DNA of 64,000 nt. It comes from a bacterium. Its GTDB lineage: Bacteria; Bacteroidota; Bacteroidia; Flavobacteriales_D; Crocinitomicaceae. Position 1 is the first letter of the stretch, and each line of letters opens with the position of its first letter. The notes beneath the pieces are model-generated. The model was given only the letters and a program-made list of their open reading frames with translations, did not search any database and was not told the origin of the DNA. The stretch spans positions 248,001 to 312,000 of the forward strand of contig JANSYQ010000001.1 of assembly GCA_024742305.1 (NCBI GenBank). Direction: 5' to 3'. Position numbers and translations under genes: made by a program. Of this stretch, positions 59,472 to 64,000 are shown piece after piece.

Positions 59472-60335
59472 ATGGAAAAGAAAGTAATACTAGTGACAGG
59501 AACCAATAGTGGATTTGGATACTTGACTACACAATTATTGGCAGGGAAAGGACACACCGTTTACGCAGCGATGCGAAACGCAAGCTCAAAAAATAAAGAG
59601 CGTTTTGAAGAGTTGAATGCAACAGAAAACGTATCGGCTATAGAAATAGATGTGACGAATTCTGAAAACGTTGCTAGTGCCATTAAAGCGATTATTGAGA
59701 AGGAAGGACGCTTGGATGTAGTAGTGAACAACGCCGGGTATTTTGGTGGCGGACTCGCCGAGGCTTATACAGATAAGGACGTCGCGGACATGTTCGATGT
59801 GAACCTTTTAGGTGTTTGGAGAACAATCAAAAACGCTCTTCCACAAATGCGCGCCCAAAATGATGGACTAATTATCAATATCTCTAGCGTGCTCGGTCGT
59901 TTCTCTGCTCCTTTTATGACTGTTTACAACAGTACGAAGTTTGCCGTTGAGGGACTTTCGGAAGGTTTGCACTATGAATTACGTCCGCTAGGAATTGATG
60001 TTGCGTTGATAGAGCCGGGTGCCTTCCCAACGGAGATCTTCCATAAAACAGCCATGGGATCCGATCAAAATGTAAGTGCCGGATATGGTGAAATTGCCAA
60101 TATTCCCGAACAAGTAAGTGCAGGAATGGGACAGATGTTTGAATCACTACAACCCAACCCGCAAATGGTTCCAGAAGCAATTCTTGGATTAATTGAAACA
60201 CCAAAAGGATCACGCCCACTTCGCACTGTGGTAGATGGGATGACAGGAAAGTTTGCAGAAAACACCAACAAAAATTCAAAAGAGGATTACCAGCAATTTC
60301 TCACGGCATTCGGAATGGAAGCCTTATTGAATTAA
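59472..60335 (+). CDS. Short-chain dehydrogenase/reductase
   Basis: A 287-residue SDR enzyme. The nucleotide-binding TGTNSGFG is at about 9-16, the NNAG motif follows, and the catalytic YNSTK has Tyr and Lys in place. It resembles the SDR proteins usually divergent from HxlR regulators and induced by electrophiles, but the substrate is unknown. A strong terminator follows. Confidence 0.94.
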   Translation: MEKKVILVTGTNSGFGYLTTQLLAGKGHTVYAAMRNASSKNKERFEELNATENVSAIEIDVTNSENVASAIKAIIEKEGRLDVVVNNAGYFGGGLAEAYTDKDVADMFDVNLLGVWRTIKNALPQMRAQNDGLIINISSVLGRFSAPFMTVYNSTKFAVEGLSEGLHYELRPLGIDVALIEPGAFPTEIFHKTAMGSDQNVSAGYGEIANIPEQVSAGMGQMFESLQPNPQMVPEAILGLIETPKGSRPLRTVVDGMTGKFAENTNKNSKEDYQQFLTAFGMEALLN

Positions 60336-60352
60336 GCATTGTCATCATAACG

Positions 60353-60385
60353 AAAAAAGACTGCTATTTTTTGGCAGTCTTTTTT
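60353..60385 (+). terminator. Rho-independent terminator of the SDR gene
   Basis: A 12-bp stem AAAAAAGACTGC/GCAGTCTTTTTT with an 9-nt loop and a T run. The same DNA could act on the minus strand too. Confidence 0.85.
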
Positions 60386-60400
60386 GTTTTACTCGAAACA

Positions 60401-60430
60401 AAAAATCGGTCAGCCTTGGGCCGACCGATC
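60401..60430 (-). terminator. Rho-independent terminator of the minus-strand operon
   Basis: The minus strand reads ATCGGTCGG..CTGACCGAT, a strong stem, then TTTTTT. It lies 20 bp after the stop of the small lipoprotein gene. Confidence 0.8.
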
Positions 60431-60450
60431 TCTAACAAAAGCGAATATTA

Positions 60451-60633
60451 CTATTCACAATTTGAGTCCAAAAGGACATCAAATACCTGACAGTTGTCTT
60501 GCTGAACTTCCTGTCCTCCGCAGTTATCGCGATCATCTTCACATTGTACATCCATGTTTTCGAGTAAACTCGCACACGAAGTCGTCATGGCTAAAAGCGC
60601 TCCTGCTAGCAGTACTAATTTGATTTTTTTCAT
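60451..60633 (-). CDS. Small lipoprotein
   Basis: A 60-residue lipoprotein with the signal MKKIKLVLLAGALLAMTTSC (Cys20) and a cysteine- and acid-rich mature part. Last of four genes; overlaps the upstream gene by 4 bp. No family recognised. Confidence 0.8.
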   Translation of the reverse strand: MKKIKLVLLAGALLAMTTSCASLLENMDVQCEDDRDNCGGQEVQQDNCQVFDVLLDSNCE

Positions 60634-60839
60634 TGTTCTTTATTTTTGATGTTTGTGTTTTTATCTTTCTTTTTAGAGGGTAACGATGCTCCTACTCCAG
60701 CCCCTAGGGCTACTCCCAAACTAAGCCATAACGCCACGTTATCTGTGAGAATTCCGATAGCACATCCTAGAGCTAACCCTATGAATACTCCCGTCGCGAT
60801 GCGTGATTCTCGCATGTTTTTTTTAGATACGTTCTTCAT
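60630..60839 (-). CDS. Small two-helix membrane protein
   Basis: A 69-residue protein with two glycine-rich hydrophobic helices (about 14-32 and 34-52) and a lysine-rich, charged tail. Coupled by 4-bp overlaps to both neighbours. No family recognised. Confidence 0.75.
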   Translation of the reverse strand: MKNVSKKNMRESRIATGVFIGLALGCAIGILTDNVALWLSLGVALGAGVGASLPSKKKDKNTNIKNKEQ

Positions 60840-61534
60840 GCCGAATGCGCTGTTTTTAAGGCATGCTTGCTTTTCTTACTTTTTCCAGCCTTGAATAACA
60901 GCCATCCGGTAAGCGATAGCTCTCCAACTACTCCCGGAAGCACCACAACCAATGCGGAGATTTCTGCAATGCTGGCATAATCTGCATAAACAAACTGCAA
61001 CGTACTATCGATCAGATATCCCACCCCGGCAATAAAAAGCAAGACGGGAATCACTTTGAATACACGTTTCGATTGAAACAGAAGTATTGACAACAACATC
61101 AAGTGAATCCCGAAGAATAAAAGCCCTACCAGCCATACACTGTTGAACGCACTCAGTTCAGCATCGACTTTGACAATTGCTTCCTGTGTTGCACCGTGCT
61201 GGACCGAACCGAGTACCTGAAACAAGTAGATTAGTGCGGCGCCAAAGAAGAGCGCATTCACAAATCGTAGCCAAGCAGAAATTTTTGCCAAACGAGGGTT
61301 TTGGTCCTTGAAGATTTTGTACAAAACCCATGTTAAAATGATATCAAATACCACCATCAGTACAAATGCTACTAGCGCCTGAACAAATGCCGAAGAATTT
61401 TGTTGAATGTTTTCAAAGGTGGTGGTCATATCTCCCACTACTTTTAGTTGCTCTAGGACAAAGAAGTTGGCAAAAATCCCTGTGATGAAGATCACCACGT
61501 ATCCAAGTCCTCCTATGATTGCTAATTTTCTCAT
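60836..61534 (-). CDS. DUF4386 family membrane protein
   Basis: A 232-residue protein with about six membrane helices, including an N-terminal GLGYVVIFITGIFANFFV helix and a late LVVVLPGVVGELSLTGWLLF helix, as in DUF4386. Function unknown. It lies 31 bp downstream of the oxidoreductase gene and overlaps the small membrane protein gene by 4 bp. Confidence 0.85.
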   Translation of the reverse strand: MRKLAIIGGLGYVVIFITGIFANFFVLEQLKVVGDMTTTFENIQQNSSAFVQALVAFVLMVVFDIILTWVLYKIFKDQNPRLAKISAWLRFVNALFFGAALIYLFQVLGSVQHGATQEAIVKVDAELSAFNSVWLVGLLFFGIHLMLLSILLFQSKRVFKVIPVLLFIAGVGYLIDSTLQFVYADYASIAEISALVVVLPGVVGELSLTGWLLFKAGKSKKSKHALKTAHSA

Positions 61535-61565
61535 CGCTTTAAAGTTTTTGTTGTTGATCTTATCA

Positions 61566-62540
61566 TTATTGAATCGCCACTATGACGTTTCCTCGCTTGT
61601 GTCCTGCATCGACATATTTATGCGCTGCTTGAATTTCATCCAAAGAATACACCTTGTCTATGACCGTTTTCAGCGATCCGTTGGCGAGCATTTCCTTGAT
61701 TTGTTTCAGATCGCGCATTCTGAGATCTTGCTTTCTCAGTCCTGTTGCGGCAAACTTGAGCTTCTTTTTGGTGAATGTGGTTACCAAGAGCATGGTCGTC
61801 AATGCGGAAAATTTCAAAACGGGTGTTAGGAAAACTCCTCTTTCCGTTAAGTGTTTTTTGGATTTGACATAGGACAGTTTCCCAACTGTGTCGAAAATGA
61901 CGTTAAATTGCTCGGTGTTTTGTTCCAATTCATTTTGGGTGTAATCAAGTACATGATCTGCGCCAAGTCCGAGCACCAACGCTGCGTTTTTCCCACTACA
62001 AACAGCCGTAACTTCTGCGCCAAAATGTTTTGCGAATTGAATGGCTGCCGTGCCGATGCTACCAGAAGCTCCATTGATTAGAACTTTATCTCCGGGTTGA
62101 ATCGTAACTTGATCCGTAAAAAACGCCAGGGCTGTGCTCGCTCCATCTAAGATTCCCGTGGCTTCTTGGGCACTTACGTTATTTGGCCGATGTATGATCA
62201 ACTCATCTTCAGATAGACAAATGTACTCTGCGTATGCACCGCAGTTTAAATCTGTTTCTGCCATCACCTTATCGCCCACCGCAAATTGACTGACTTCTGA
62301 TCCTACAGCTTCAACCACCCCTGCTAAGTCGGTCCCCGGGATTTTCACTTTTGGTTTCGAAATTCCCGTGAACAAACGACCGAAGTACGGTTTTCCTGTT
62401 CGCATCATAACACTTGCCCTAGTTACTGAAGTTGCTTCAATTTTAACGAGCACTTCGTTGGCTTTTGGTGTCGGTTTTTGCGTTGTTTCGACATTCAGTA
62501 CTTCTGGTCCTCCATACGCATTAACAATAATTGCTTTCAT
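61566..62540 (-). CDS. NAD(P)-dependent MDR-type alcohol dehydrogenase/quinone reductase
   Basis: A 324-residue medium-chain dehydrogenase. A GroES-like domain has PGTDLAGVVEAVG, and the Rossmann domain has INGASGSIGTAAIQFAKHFGAEVTAV. No catalytic zinc cysteine set is evident, so it is more like quinone oxidoreductases. Head of a four-gene operon with a DUF4386 protein and two small proteins. Confidence 0.92.
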   Translation of the reverse strand: MKAIIVNAYGGPEVLNVETTQKPTPKANEVLVKIEATSVTRASVMMRTGKPYFGRLFTGISKPKVKIPGTDLAGVVEAVGSEVSQFAVGDKVMAETDLNCGAYAEYICLSEDELIIHRPNNVSAQEATGILDGASTALAFFTDQVTIQPGDKVLINGASGSIGTAAIQFAKHFGAEVTAVCSGKNAALVLGLGADHVLDYTQNELEQNTEQFNVIFDTVGKLSYVKSKKHLTERGVFLTPVLKFSALTTMLLVTTFTKKKLKFAATGLRKQDLRMRDLKQIKEMLANGSLKTVIDKVYSLDEIQAAHKYVDAGHKRGNVIVAIQ

Positions 62541-62698
62541 ACTATTCGTTTTTGTTATCTGAGACCAAATCTAGGGCAGTCGAATCGCTACAACGTTCGG
62601 ATTTAGAAGCTGCAGGTTCCGAATTATAATTCGGTACTTAAATTGTATGAAAAGAAGGGAAAATTGGAACTTGTCGGCAGCAAAACCTTGTGAGCAAA

Positions 62699-64000
62699 CT
62701 ACTGCGATTGAATCCAGGCTTTTGGGGACAGTCCCGTACTTTTTTTGAAGTAGGTGTTGAAGACCGTTTTAGAATTGAAGCCGCTATCGTACGCCAAACC
62801 AAGAATACTGAATTGGGAATTTTGAGGATCTAGCGCTATTTTTTTGAAGTGAGCAATACGGTAATTGTTAATGAACTGATTGAAATTCTGCTCTTGCATT
62901 TCATTGATCAGCCATGACAATTTGTTCGGGTGAATGTCAATTTGCTCGGCAAGTGTGCGCAAGTTTAAGCCAGCGTCTAGGTACGGCTTGTTCGTTGCCA
63001 AATGATCGAGTAAACGACCTCTGTACTCCTTTGCAGCCGCATCATCCAGAAGTGCTTTCTTGCTGGAGTGCGCTGTTGAACTTTCAATTTTCGGAAAAAT
63101 CTTCTCGCGGTATGCTTCGTAGCGTTTATCTGACCGCAACGAATCAACCATGGGATCAGGGTAGCGCAGCATTAATAATGTCGACTTGTTTGCGATGGCC
63201 GTCTCCACCCATTCAAAGGCTTTATCCGTTTGCCCAGTCACGGCATACATCATAAACAGAAAAGAATCAGACGTAAAACCTTCGGGTGTTTGCGCATCTT
63301 TCTTGAGCTGATGCATGTACTTCTCGGTGTTTGCAGTATCATGCAAATGTGCGTACGCCAAACCTAAGGACCCTATTTTTTCTCCGAGTACTAAATCTAC
63401 TGGCAAATCGTCGAAATAACTTACTACTTGCTCGTACATTCCCATCTGAACCATGCAAAGGGTCATCACCGCGTGTGCTGGAATATTCTTTGGGTTCACT
63501 TCTAAACAGTTGCTTAGTTGTTTGTGCGCGGCATCGAAATTCCGATTCATATAATCGAAATAGGCTTTAAAAAACAAGGTTTCTTGAGAAAGCGGGTCAA
63601 TTTCCAGCGCAATATCTAAGTGTTCCTTGGCTTTGTTGTTGTTTCCTACAAGGACATGCAGGAAAGACATAAATTGTTGCGCCTCCACATAGTTGGGCTT
63701 TAATTGAACCGCCTTCGATCCAAGATCAAATGCCTTTTGAAAATCGCATTCCGTAAAGAAAGCGCTGTGTCCTTTTTGGTAATACGCCTCCGGGTTATTT
63801 GGATCAAGCTCTAGTGTTTTTTCAATGAGTTCATTGCACTGCATCCATGCCTCTTCAAACGGTAGCGTTCCTGTCATCCCCATGAAACTGTACACATCTG
63901 CTAGTCCAATTATAGACGCAACATGATTGGGGTCCAGTTCCAAACTTTTGGTGTAGTAGCTTGCCGCACGTTCCGAGTCTTCTGGGTTCCATTTGTTTTT
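62699..64000 (-). CDS. AraC-family regulator with TPR repeats, truncated by the window end
   Basis: The reading frame is open to the window's last base on the minus strand, so its 5' end lies outside. The visible part starts in TPR-like helices (ELDPNHVASIIGLADVYSFM onward, about 280 residues), and ends in an AraC helix-turn-helix domain: LAEQIDIHPNKLSWLI and GLAYDSGFNSKTVFNTYFKK. It is a cytoplasmic transcription factor with protein-protein interaction repeats. Target genes unknown. Confidence 0.88.
   Translation of the reverse strand, partial: KNKWNPEDSERAASYYTKSLELDPNHVASIIGLADVYSFMGMTGTLPFEEAWMQCNELIEKTLELDPNNPEAYYQKGHSAFFTECDFQKAFDLGSKAVQLKPNYVEAQQFMSFLHVLVGNNNKAKEHLDIALEIDPLSQETLFFKAYFDYMNRNFDAAHKQLSNCLEVNPKNIPAHAVMTLCMVQMGMYEQVVSYFDDLPVDLVLGEKIGSLGLAYAHLHDTANTEKYMHQLKKDAQTPEGFTSDSFLFMMYAVTGQTDKAFEWVETAIANKSTLLMLRYPDPMVDSLRSDKRYEAYREKIFPKIESSTAHSSKKALLDDAAAKEYRGRLLDHLATNKPYLDAGLNLRTLAEQIDIHPNKLSWLINEMQEQNFNQFINNYRIAHFKKIALDPQNSQFSILGLAYDSGFNSKTVFNTYFKKSTGLSPKAWIQSQ

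Overview
The window is chromosomal DNA of a Bacteroidota bacterium, most likely a flavobacterium-type member (Flavobacteriales). The reasons are several secreted proteins ending in type IX secretion (T9SS) sorting domains, a porZ-recO pair, many Bacteroidota-type -7 boxes (TAnnTTTG), few Shine-Dalgarno sequences, and core genes of that lineage. Genus cannot be decided from what is visible. No rRNA or CRISPR array was seen.

Region by region. 0-28.8 kb is mostly ordinary chromosome: lemA/M48 protease; a membrane-protein, winged-helix regulator and DUF4173-type cluster with a repeated operator; a vWA protein with a TonB-plug domain; pgk; xseAB; an FkbM methyltransferase, a fatty acid hydroxylase and small proteins; a SCO1-like protein; an M42 peptidase; a T9SS-exported FG-GAP protein flanked by a fragment of an M42 gene; a patatin; gatC; plsC; trpS; an oligopeptide-binding lipoprotein; recO and porZ. 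28.9-35.6 kb is one minus-strand, translationally coupled set of exported proteins for copper handling: an HYC/CC/PP protein, an HMA protein, a T9SS protein, two multicopper-oxidase-like proteins, two MbnP-like proteins and a MauG/MbnH-like dihaem peroxidase.

35.8-44.3 kb is an 8.4 kb integrative element in a tRNA-Arg(TCG) gene. It is bounded by a perfect 74-bp direct repeat and carries a tyrosine recombinase, an XRE-ImmA/IrrE fusion, a DUF3987-like ATPase, a small HNH protein, a lipoprotein, a 34-residue membrane peptide and structured non-coding DNA, including a probable small RNA gene. 44.5-47.9 kb holds a DUF4157-calpain-like protein, an architecture typical of contractile-injection cargo toxins, followed by a secreted partner. 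48.2-55.4 kb is a type I restriction-modification operon (hsdM-hsdS-hsdR) with a toxin-antitoxin-SecB-like chaperone (TAC) module between hsdS and hsdR. 55.6-64 kb has a tryptophan-2,3-dioxygenase-like/SnoaL fusion, a PAS histidine kinase, a divergent HxlR-SDR pair with an elaborate operator, a four-gene operon with a zinc-type oxidoreductase, and a TPR-AraC regulator cut by the window end.

Functionally, the copper operon exports its products to the periplasm and, through T9SS, to the cell surface. The island, the DUF4157 locus and the RM-TAC locus form a contiguous accessory or defence block of about 20 kb beside the tRNA. The best candidates for something under-described are the TAC module inside the type I RM operon, the DUF4157-calpain pair, and the T9SS-linked MbnP/MbnH/oxidase operon.
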